From: CAWCUK01 sp963798775
GTDB taxonomy: Bacteria; Bacteroidota; Ignavibacteria; Ignavibacteriales; Ignavibacteriaceae
Direction: 5' to 3'
DNA length: 64,000 nucleotides
NCBI GenBank assembly: GCA_963798775.1
Contig: CAWCUK010000004.1
Span: 372,001-436,000, forward strand
A program made the translations under genes and the position numbers. This document shows, in pieces, positions 38,306 through 46,097 of this stretch; position 1 is the first letter of the stretch, and every line of letters starts with the position of its first letter. Below the pieces are notes generated by a model. The model saw only the letters and a list, made by a program, of their open reading frames with translations. It was not told where the DNA came from and searched no databases.

Positions 38306-39097
38306 ATGAGAAAAATTATGATTGAAAAATTACATTTAAATGAAAAATGGATTTCGTATCCGAAACCAAATCATTCCGCTAAGTACAGATTGTTTTGTTT
38401 TCCGTATGCAGGCGGCGGAGCTTTGGTTTATAGAAATTGGCCGAATTTTTTCCCTGAAAATTTTGAGGTTTGCTTTGTCCATCTTCCGGGAAGAGAAAAG
38501 CGTTTAAATGAAAAGCCTTTTAGAGATGTCTTTAGTTTAGTTGAAGCATTAATCCCAGGGCTGCTTCCTTATCTTGATAAGCCTTTTATTTTTTTCGGGT
38601 ATAGTATGGGAGCTTTAATAGGTTATGAAACCGCTTCTATACTTCAGAAAAAATTTAATGTGCGTCCTGAATTACTTGTAGTTTCAGCCCATAATGCGCC
38701 CGGCGTTTGCGTAAATGAAGAGAAGGTTCATACTCTGGATGATGAAAGATTTATTCAAAAATTAAGAGAAATGAAGGGGACAGATGAAGCTCTTCTTCAA
38801 AATAAAGAAATAATGGATTTGCTTCTTCCTATTTTACGGGCCGATTTTGCTATTAGTGAGAATTATTCTTCTAAAGAAAATTATTCTCTTAATTGTCCGA
38901 TTATGGCAATAGGCGGAACAGAGGATCCTGATGTTCCAGAAAAGAATCTTTCCCTCTGGCAAAACTACACGAATAGTTTATTCAATTTGCGCATGCTACA
39001 AGGCGGTCATTTTTTTATTCATCGTAATGAGAAAATGTTAACCGAATTAATTGTAAAAGAAGTAAAACAGAATTCGAAATTTAATTTAAAAAAATGA
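38306..39097 (+). CDS. Type II thioesterase (GrsT-like), NRPS editing enzyme
   Basis: 263-residue alpha/beta hydrolase of the stand-alone thioesterase family that removes wrong or stalled groups from T-domain phosphopantetheine arms. Seen: FCFPYAGGGALVYRNW near the N-terminus, HLPGREKRL, nucleophile Ser100 in GYSMG, Asp207 in GTEDPDV and His235 in GGHFF, the expected triad order. ATG 38306 is used here; ATG 38318 (MIEKLHL) is an alternative start in the same frame. Its stop overlaps the next start (ATGA). The gene is a classic companion of NRPS clusters. Confidence 0.93.
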   Translation: MRKIMIEKLHLNEKWISYPKPNHSAKYRLFCFPYAGGGALVYRNWPNFFPENFEVCFVHLPGREKRLNEKPFRDVFSLVEALIPGLLPYLDKPFIFFGYSMGALIGYETASILQKKFNVRPELLVVSAHNAPGVCVNEEKVHTLDDERFIQKLREMKGTDEALLQNKEIMDLLLPILRADFAISENYSSKENYSLNCPIMAIGGTEDPDVPEKNLSLWQNYTNSLFNLRMLQGGHFFIHRNEKMLTELIVKEVKQNSKFNLKK

Positions 39098-39846
39098 ATT
39101 CAATTTTATTAAATAATGAATTCCATATTTGGAAAGCGCATCTAAATCTTTCCGATGAAGAAGTTAATAATCTAATTCCACTTCTATCGGAGGATGAAGT
39201 TGAACGCGCCGAAAAATATTATTTTCCTTTACCCAGAAATCATTTTGTCGCGGTTAGAGGAATTCTGCGATTAATTCTTGCCCAATATCTTTCTATAACA
39301 CCCAATAAGATAAAATTTAAATACAATGAGTATGGAAAACCGATGCTGTCTGATGAGAAGCATGGACTAAATTTTAATATATCTCATTCAGGCGATAAAG
39401 CATTGTTTGCTTTTAGTCTCAATAGAAGTATCGGTATCGACTTGGAGAAAATACGTTCCGATATTGAAATTAATAATATTATGGAAAAATTTTTCTCTCC
39501 ATATGAAAATAATAAATTATTATCACTTCCCGCTGATCAGCAATTAAAAGCGTTTTTTAAATGCTGGACACGAAAAGAAGCTTTTATTAAAGCTGTGGGA
39601 AAAGGCCTTTCTATTCCGCTTGATAGTTTTGAGGTCTCTTTTCTTTCTAATGAATCCCCCCGAATTTTAACTGTTCGAAATAATCCGGAAGAAATCTTCC
39701 GTTGGTCTCTGTTTGATCTTAGTTCGGATGAACAATTTTGCTCTGCTGTTGCTGTTGAAGGGCAGAATTTAACCCCGGTGCTATTTGATTGGAATTGGCT
39801 GCATATGGATTCTCTTCTGCAGCAGCTGTATATCACTGATATCTAA
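39094..39846 (+). CDS. Sfp-type 4'-phosphopantetheinyl transferase
   Basis: 250 residues, the usual length of the Sfp/Gsp group. It transfers phosphopantetheine from CoA to the T-domain serines, converting the synthetases to the active form. Seen: RNHFVAVRGILR, NISHSGD, the metal-binding GIDLEKI (Asp116, Glu118) and WTRKEAFIKAVGKGL (Trp158, Lys161, Glu162, Lys166). The ATG overlaps the stop of the type II thioesterase. It is the last gene of the NRPS operon on this strand; the next gene is 163 bases away and of another kind. Confidence 0.95.
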   Translation: MNSILLNNEFHIWKAHLNLSDEEVNNLIPLLSEDEVERAEKYYFPLPRNHFVAVRGILRLILAQYLSITPNKIKFKYNEYGKPMLSDEKHGLNFNISHSGDKALFAFSLNRSIGIDLEKIRSDIEINNIMEKFFSPYENNKLLSLPADQQLKAFFKCWTRKEAFIKAVGKGLSIPLDSFEVSFLSNESPRILTVRNNPEEIFRWSLFDLSSDEQFCSAVAVEGQNLTPVLFDWNWLHMDSLLQQLYITDI

Positions 39847-40009
39847 CAGTAATTTTACTGTTAAGTCCAATAACGTTAGGGAAAATTGTCTTATACTTTT
39901 TCCGGCTATTCCTAATGGAAATCTAAGATCCTGTCCACTTATCATGTATGAGTTACGACTTAATAATTAAAGATTCTATTGAAAATTTGTTAAAGTTAAG
40001 GAGCACAAT

Positions 40010-43000
40010 ATGAGGTGGTTTAAATACCTTCCTATGCTGATCATTTCTTTTTCTACCATTCTACTTGCGCAGAATGTTACAGAAGAATGGATTCAAAATT
40101 ATAGTTCTGATATTAACGGTATGGATATGGCTGTTGATATTAAATCCGATAACAATTCTAATTTTATTGTGTTAGGTGCTAAATACAACAGTTCGATGAG
40201 CGGCGATTTTCTTCTACTAAAATATGATTCTAATGGAAAACTCCTTTGGTCGAAATCTTATGACGGGGGAGGAAATGATATGGTTTCTGCTTTAGTTACT
40301 GACGCGGCCGGAAATATTTACGCTACCGGCTCGGCAGGAATGAGTGCTTCTACAAGTGCCATTGTTACTATTAAATATAGTCCCGACGGAACTCTATTAT
40401 GGGCTAAAAAATATAACGGACCTGTCAATAGTTTAGATCAAGGGAATGCTGTTGCCGTTGATAATGCGGGAAATGTTTATGTCTGCGGTAGTGCAACATG
40501 GAGTGGATTCTTTTCGGATTATGCGATCTTAAAGTATGATCAAAACGGAAATCTCCTTTGGGTTTCACATTATAATGGTCCGGGAAATTTTGCGGATGCC
40601 GCGCAAGATATCGCGGTAGATAATGAAGGTAATAGTTATGTTACCGGAATGAGCTCGGGAGGCGCCGGGTTTGGTTCAGATTACGGAACCGTTAAACTTG
40701 ATAAGGACGGAAACCAGGTTTGGGTGAAAAGATATAATGGATCCGCTAATTCAGAAGATGTAGCGGTTCTTATTAAACTTGATGATGCAAAAAATATCTT
40801 CGTCAGCGGCACAAGTTTATCTAAAACGAGTTCTACAGATATTACTACTTTAAAATATAGTAATGCCGGTGATGAGCTTTGGACAAAAATTTATAATGGA
40901 CCTCTTAATGGCCAAGATCAAATTCAAGCCGCTGTTGTTGATGCGGCCGGCAATATTTATATAGGGGGAAATGTCGGGAGTACTTCTGTAAGAAATTCCG
41001 ATAGAGATTTTGTTGTTATTAAATATTCTTCCGCCGGAAATGAAAGCTGGGCGAAAACATTTAACGGCACAGGGAACGGTTGGGATAATCTTACCGGTTT
41101 AGGTTTGGATCCGGCCGGAAATGTTTACGCTGTTGGACAAAGTATGGGGACTGAAACCGGTAATGATTATGTAACTTTAAAATATAATTCTAACGGCGAT
41201 CAGCAGTATATAAAAAGATACAACAGCATAAAAGATACTTCTGATCAGGCTGCTGGAATTACTGTTGTCGATAATGATAATTTTGTCGTTACTGGTGTTA
41301 CAAAAATTAGTTTAAAATCCGGGGAAATAACCACAATAAAATATAAACCGGAAGTTCCTGTTGGAAATGTTAATCTTGTTAGCCCTGCTAACGGCAGCCA
41401 AAATTTAGATCAAATTGTAACTTTAGCTTGGGCTCAATTTTCCGGAGCTGCCGGATATGATCTGCAGATTGCAACCGATGAAAGTTTTACTTCGCCGGTT
41501 CAAGATTTACAAGGAATAACATCAACATCAAAAGAAATATCCGGATTAAATTATGGTACAACTTACTATTGGCGCGTCAGGGCAAAATTAACTTCCGGAT
41601 ATTCTAATTATTCAGATGTTTGGCATTTTGCTGTTAAAACAGCGCCTCTTGGTGTTCCGGTTCTTCTTTCGCCGGGTGATAAATCCATCGATATTCCCTC
41701 GTCTGTAACATTAAAATGGCAAACAGTTGATAACGCCGAAAAATATAATCTTCAAGTCGCGACAGATGCCGATTTTACTGCTATCGTTAATGATATAAAG
41801 GATATAAATACTACGGAAAAGGAAATAACCTCACTTAATATGGGAGATAGTTACTTTTGGAGGGTTCAGGCTGTAAATAGTCAGGAAACCGGAAAATTTT
41901 CTGACGCCTGGAGTTTTACTACTATAAATCCTCTGGCCAAACCTATTCTTTCAGCTCCTGCAAATAATAGTAAAGACCAGCTTACTTCTCTTTCTTTAAG
42001 CTGGAATTCTGTTGCAAAGGCCGATAAATATGATTTGCAGGTAGCGACGGATAATGCCTTCACTAATACTATAGTTAATGAGAATGGATTAAGTACAACT
42101 TCAAAAGAAGTTACAATTTTAAAATACGGGACAACCTATTATTGGCGGGTAAAAGCAAAAAATTCTATGACAAGCAGTGAATATTCTGAAGTTTGGAATT
42201 TCACGACCCGGATTGCTCCGCTTGTATCCCCGGTTTTAATTTCTCCGGAAAATTATTTAACAGATGTGTCAACTACTCCGTTACTTATTTGGCATTCTGT
42301 TAAAAATGCTGATAGTTATCATCTAAATCTTTCTACTGATGCGCAGTTTTCACTCACTATAATTGATTCTGTAACTACAGATACTTCCTTAACTGCGGTT
42401 TCTCTTGCAAAAAATACAAAATACTACTGGAAAATTACTGCGGTTAATAGTTTGGATAAAACTGTCTCTCCAATTTGGATGTTCACTACTACAATGGGCC
42501 AATTAGGTGCTCCTGTTCTTATTTCGCCGGCCGATTCTCTGAAGAAAGCTCCTCTTAATATTACATTTTCTTGGAACGCGGTTACTTTTGCCGATAAATA
42601 CCACTTCCAGTTATCTGATGATGCCGCTTTTACTAAAATAGTTTATGAAGATACAGTAGCCGAGACTTTAGTTAAATATGATGGCTTGTCTTATTCTACA
42701 AATTATTTTTGGAGAGTCAGGGCGTTAAATTCAAGCATGACAAGTAATTTCTCTACGGTAAGAATTCTTACTACCATAGATGAAGTTATCGCGTCACCGG
42801 CTTTAATCGCTCCGATAAATGGTGCTGAAAATGTTAAGCTTCAAGATACTTTAAAGTGGAGTATGATAGATGATGTAAAATATCATCTTCAGTTAGCCAA
42901 GGATTCTTTATTTAAATCTATTGTAGTTGATGATACTTTAATGATTTCTGAATCCGCGGTTGGTCCTTTAGACGCCGGTACAATTTATTACTGGAGAGTT

Positions 43001-44959
43001 CAAAGTCTAAAAAATGCTCTTTCCGGCGAATATTCTGAAGTATGGCATTTTACTACTATAATGCCGGCGCCTGGAGCACCACAATTAATTTCTCCCTCAA
43101 ACGGTATTCAAAACCAGCCTACCAGTTTAAATCTCGTTTGGGGACCTATTGACGGAGTGAATAAGTATATAGTTCAAGTTTCATTAATTGATGATTTTGT
43201 AGCACCGTTTGTTGATGATACTATTTCTGATAATAATACTAAACCTGTGAAATCGCTTAAGGATAGTACGCTTTACTATTGGCGTGTTGCTGCTCTCGGT
43301 ACTGAAGGTCCGGGAGAATTCTCCGAAGTATTCATGTTTAAAACTACTACAAATCCGCATTTATCAATAGAGGAATCATGGATTCGTAATTTTAATCCTA
43401 ACGGAAACGAATCTTATTTTGCGGTTGCTATGAAGGCCGATATAAATCAAAACATTTATATAATCGGTCAGAAAATCGGCGCGGGTAATAACACCGATTA
43501 TTTAACAATAAAATATGATTCGGAAGGAAATCTGATCTGGTGGAAAACTTTCGACGGCGGAAATCAAGATATGATTTCCGGGCTGGCGGTTGATGAAAAT
43601 GAAAACGTATACGTAACCGGCACAACTACCGGGCCTGACGGAAAAACAGATTTCTTAACTATTAAATACACTTCTGAAGGCAAACCGGAATGGATGAAAA
43701 ACTATAACGGGCCTGCGGGACAAAGTGATAAAGCATCCGCGATTGCTCTTGATTTGGACGGAAATATTTATGTAACGGGTTCTGCTGTTTTCAGCGGGCT
43801 ATTCCCGGATATAGCTACTGTAAAATATTCCTCTTCCGGTGAAGAATTATGGGCTGTTAATTATTCCGGAACCGGGAATTTTGCCGATATGGGGAATAAT
43901 CTCGCCATTGATGATGAAGGATTTATTTATATAGCTGGCGGAAGCAATAATACCGGAGTAGGTACTGATTTTGCGGTCATAAAATATGATAAAACCGGTA
44001 ATCAGCTGTGGTCTAAAACTTATAACGGTAGTGCTGATGCTGAAGATATAGCTCAGAATATTGCGGTATCGGAAGACGGATTTGTTTATGTAAACGGTAC
44101 AAGCATGAATAATGGATCTTCTTCCGATGTAGTAACAATCAAATACGACAAGGACGGAAATTATCAATGGATGATGACTTTTGACGGTTGGGCAAGTGCT
44201 GCGGATCAGGCAAAAGCATTAACTGTTAATAATGAAGGCGTTTATATTGGCGCAACCGTAAACGGTAGTTTATTTAACGAGGAAATGGATATGGCAATCG
44301 TTAAATATAATCCTGACGGTTGGGAAGAATGGGTAAGAATGTATAACGGAACCGGTAATAATTGGGATTATCTCAATTCATTGGGACTGGATCCAAAAGG
44401 TAATATTTACGCCGCAGGCCAAAGTTTTAATTCGGGTACAGGACCTGATTATGCTACATTAAAATATGAAGCGTCCGGCGAAATTAAATGGAGTATGACT
44501 TATAACAGCATTAAAGATACTTCTGATCAGGCTGTTGATATTGCAGTTGCCGATGATAATAATTTGTATGTAACAGGTACTACAAGAATCGGTTTAACAA
44601 CCGGTGTAATAACTACCATCAAGTATAAACAAACTGCTTCCAATGTATCTGATGTTATAAAGGCTGCTGCCGTTCCGACTGATTTTAATCTGGCGCAAAA
44701 TTACCCGAACCCGTTTAATCCTTCAACTACTATTAAATTTAATATACCTGTGATGAGTAAAGTTAAATTGGATATTTATAATACAATCGGCCAAAAGATA
44801 TCAACTTTGGTTGATGCTGTGAAATCAGCAAATACTTATGAAGTGCAATGGCAGTCTAGAATTGCTTCCGGTGTTTATTTTTATCGTTTAGAAGCCATTC
44901 CTTTAACGGAAGGAGCTGAACCGTTTATTCAAATAAAGAAGATGATCTTGTTAAAGTAA
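40010..44959 (+). CDS. Large T9SS-secreted protein with SBBP and FN3-like repeats
   Basis: 1,649 residues. A signal peptide (hydrophobic segment, cleavage probably after LLA, before QNVT) is followed by a block of SBBP beta-propeller-type repeats (about 25-455; units such as GNIYATG...LKYDSNGKLLWSKSYDG), seven FN3-like repeats of roughly 93 residues (about 455-1115; units with LISPA...ATD..F...YYWRV.A...FTT), a second SBBP block (about 1115-1560) closely resembling the first, and a C-terminal sorting domain with NYPNPFNPSTTIKF and a terminal KK-rich strand (about 1575-1649). The protein is therefore exported and probably attached to the surface by the type IX system. Function is not known; such repeats suggest binding or adhesion. 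SD-like AAGGAG precedes the start. Confidence 0.93.
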   Translation: MRWFKYLPMLIISFSTILLAQNVTEEWIQNYSSDINGMDMAVDIKSDNNSNFIVLGAKYNSSMSGDFLLLKYDSNGKLLWSKSYDGGGNDMVSALVTDAAGNIYATGSAGMSASTSAIVTIKYSPDGTLLWAKKYNGPVNSLDQGNAVAVDNAGNVYVCGSATWSGFFSDYAILKYDQNGNLLWVSHYNGPGNFADAAQDIAVDNEGNSYVTGMSSGGAGFGSDYGTVKLDKDGNQVWVKRYNGSANSEDVAVLIKLDDAKNIFVSGTSLSKTSSTDITTLKYSNAGDELWTKIYNGPLNGQDQIQAAVVDAAGNIYIGGNVGSTSVRNSDRDFVVIKYSSAGNESWAKTFNGTGNGWDNLTGLGLDPAGNVYAVGQSMGTETGNDYVTLKYNSNGDQQYIKRYNSIKDTSDQAAGITVVDNDNFVVTGVTKISLKSGEITTIKYKPEVPVGNVNLVSPANGSQNLDQIVTLAWAQFSGAAGYDLQIATDESFTSPVQDLQGITSTSKEISGLNYGTTYYWRVRAKLTSGYSNYSDVWHFAVKTAPLGVPVLLSPGDKSIDIPSSVTLKWQTVDNAEKYNLQVATDADFTAIVNDIKDINTTEKEITSLNMGDSYFWRVQAVNSQETGKFSDAWSFTTINPLAKPILSAPANNSKDQLTSLSLSWNSVAKADKYDLQVATDNAFTNTIVNENGLSTTSKEVTILKYGTTYYWRVKAKNSMTSSEYSEVWNFTTRIAPLVSPVLISPENYLTDVSTTPLLIWHSVKNADSYHLNLSTDAQFSLTIIDSVTTDTSLTAVSLAKNTKYYWKITAVNSLDKTVSPIWMFTTTMGQLGAPVLISPADSLKKAPLNITFSWNAVTFADKYHFQLSDDAAFTKIVYEDTVAETLVKYDGLSYSTNYFWRVRALNSSMTSNFSTVRILTTIDEVIASPALIAPINGAENVKLQDTLKWSMIDDVKYHLQLAKDSLFKSIVVDDTLMISESAVGPLDAGTIYYWRVQSLKNALSGEYSEVWHFTTIMPAPGAPQLISPSNGIQNQPTSLNLVWGPIDGVNKYIVQVSLIDDFVAPFVDDTISDNNTKPVKSLKDSTLYYWRVAALGTEGPGEFSEVFMFKTTTNPHLSIEESWIRNFNPNGNESYFAVAMKADINQNIYIIGQKIGAGNNTDYLTIKYDSEGNLIWWKTFDGGNQDMISGLAVDENENVYVTGTTTGPDGKTDFLTIKYTSEGKPEWMKNYNGPAGQSDKASAIALDLDGNIYVTGSAVFSGLFPDIATVKYSSSGEELWAVNYSGTGNFADMGNNLAIDDEGFIYIAGGSNNTGVGTDFAVIKYDKTGNQLWSKTYNGSADAEDIAQNIAVSEDGFVYVNGTSMNNGSSSDVVTIKYDKDGNYQWMMTFDGWASAADQAKALTVNNEGVYIGATVNGSLFNEEMDMAIVKYNPDGWEEWVRMYNGTGNNWDYLNSLGLDPKGNIYAAGQSFNSGTGPDYATLKYEASGEIKWSMTYNSIKDTSDQAVDIAVADDNNLYVTGTTRIGLTTGVITTIKYKQTASNVSDVIKAAAVPTDFNLAQNYPNPFNPSTTIKFNIPVMSKVKLDIYNTIGQKISTLVDAVKSANTYEVQWQSRIASGVYFYRLEAIPLTEGAEPFIQIKKMILLK

Positions 44960-44974
44960 GAATAATAAAAATAA

Positions 44975-44996
44975 GGCCGGAGAATTTTTTCCGGCC
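44975..44996 (+). terminator. Possible terminator after the SBBP/FN3 protein gene
   Basis: GGCCGGA (44975-44981) pairs with TCCGGCC (44990-44996), 7 G+C-rich pairs around a GAATTTTT loop, 15 bases after the stop codon. The following bases are T-rich but not a clean T-run, so termination may be incomplete. Confidence 0.55.
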
Positions 44997-45096
44997 TCTG
45001 TTCCTTTTGGAAGGCATTGGAACTGAACAAACGGAGGAGGTTATCTATTTAATTAACATCTTTTAGTTTTTTATAATCCCAAGAAAGGGGGGAGTT

Positions 45097-45138
45097 ATGA
45101 AAAGTATTATACGCGCCGGACCTTATTTCATCGGTTGA
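45097..45138 (+). other. Very short ORF (13 codons) with a strong ribosome binding site
   Basis: ATG 45097 follows AGGGGGGAG by 3 bases and opens a 13-residue frame, MKSIIRAGPYFIG, ended by TGA at 45136-45138. It lies in the leader of the lipoprotein gene that starts at 45193. It may be a leader peptide, a chance ORF, or the stump of a decayed gene. No homology is recognisable at this length. Confidence 0.3.
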
Positions 45139-45192
45139 TTCAAATAGTTCACAAGTAAAAGTTTTTTAATCATAAATGAAAAAGGTAAAATT

Positions 45193-46023
45193 ATGGCACT
45201 TAATAAATCTATCACTTTGTTTTTCCTGATGTTTTTATTGGGAATTATCATAAGTTCATGTAAGGTTCCGGTTACTCCGGAAGATGAAAAATTACCGCCT
45301 GAGGAATTTATTCCTACGGCAGATCAAGTTAGGGAACAAACAGATGTAATTTTTAAAACAGCATTTAATGTTACTACAAATTCGTTGGTAAGTTATAAAG
45401 ATCTTAAAGATCAATTTAATGTTAAAGCTATGAGTAAATCTACCGGCGATTCTTATTCTTTTTCTAACGGTACATATACTTGGGAAGGTCTTTTAACTAA
45501 TCCGGATTGGGTTAACGAATATACGGGAACTTTCTTAAAAAAAATGACCTTTAAAGCGTTTGACGGAGGTCAGACTGTTGATAATCCTTTATCAGCGAAT
45601 TATATGGAATTATTGGTTAATGTTAAAGAAGCTTTCGGTTTTATTAATGGTGATCCGAGTGGTGACAAGGATGAACGTTCTATTAACGGATCATGGGATG
45701 GACTTCTTTCTTCTCGCCCTAAATATACCGGGACCGGAACTATTGAAAGATGGTGGAATGGCATTTTTAATAATCAAAAAGTAAATCTCCACTATTTGGT
45801 AGAATTGAAGATGAACAATATTTCTTACGAAGTAGTAAAGAATAATCTAAAAATGAGAGGACGTATTGTTATCGTGTTTAATCCTTACAAAGTTATTATT
45901 AGCTGCAATGGTTCTCCGACAGCACCGGCCGAGCTATTTATAAGAAATCAAAAACAGATGGATTTTGAAGTGGCGGTTCCGCAAGAGTTTGTTGTTGATA
46001 TAGATCCTTTGCCTCATTATTAA
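45193..46023 (+). CDS. Predicted lipoprotein of unknown function
   Basis: 276 residues with a lipoprotein signal peptide: a hydrophobic segment and lipobox IISSC, with the lipidated Cys at 23, then an acidic/proline-rich linker (KVPVTPEDEKLPPEEF). The rest is soluble and rich in Asn, Lys and aromatic residues (YSFSNGTYTWEG, GSWDGLLSSRPKYTGTGTIERWWNG). I do not recognise the fold or family. It follows the large T9SS protein gene on the same strand after 233 bases with its own leader, and a strong terminator follows it. Likely exposed on the outer membrane or in the periplasm. Confidence 0.85.
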   Translation: MALNKSITLFFLMFLLGIIISSCKVPVTPEDEKLPPEEFIPTADQVREQTDVIFKTAFNVTTNSLVSYKDLKDQFNVKAMSKSTGDSYSFSNGTYTWEGLLTNPDWVNEYTGTFLKKMTFKAFDGGQTVDNPLSANYMELLVNVKEAFGFINGDPSGDKDERSINGSWDGLLSSRPKYTGTGTIERWWNGIFNNQKVNLHYLVELKMNNISYEVVKNNLKMRGRIVIVFNPYKVIISCNGSPTAPAELFIRNQKQMDFEVAVPQEFVVDIDPLPHY

Positions 46024-46054
46024 TTAAATTCATTACTATTAATTATTAAAAAGG

Positions 46055-46089
46055 GAAGCTCAGTTTTTAACTGAGCTTCTATTTTTTTT
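46055..46089 (+). terminator. Intrinsic terminator, probably bidirectional
   Basis: GAAGCTCAGTT (46055-46065) pairs perfectly with AACTGAGCTTC (46069-46079) over a 3-base loop, followed by TATTTTTTTT. It separates the lipoprotein gene from the convergent glycoside hydrolase gene; read on the minus strand it is followed by CCCTTTTTAA and may work there as well. Confidence 0.9.
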
Positions 46090-46097
46090 AGGTAATT

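Noticed and set aside
1..39846. NRPS cluster as a siderophore pathway
   Set aside because: No catechol or hydroxamate genes, no Cy domains, no iron transport genes beside it; Orn alone is not evidence. The partial TonB-like gene is 24 kb away.
39785..39970. 61-codon plus-strand frame overlapping the PPTase end, with a Cys-containing hydrophobic start
   Set aside because: It overlaps the conserved PPTase C-terminus, has no ribosome site and no later protein-like features.
43847..44167. 106-codon minus-strand frame within the SBBP/FN3 gene
   Set aside because: Shadow caused by repeat codon use; the plus-strand SBBP repeats are unmistakable.
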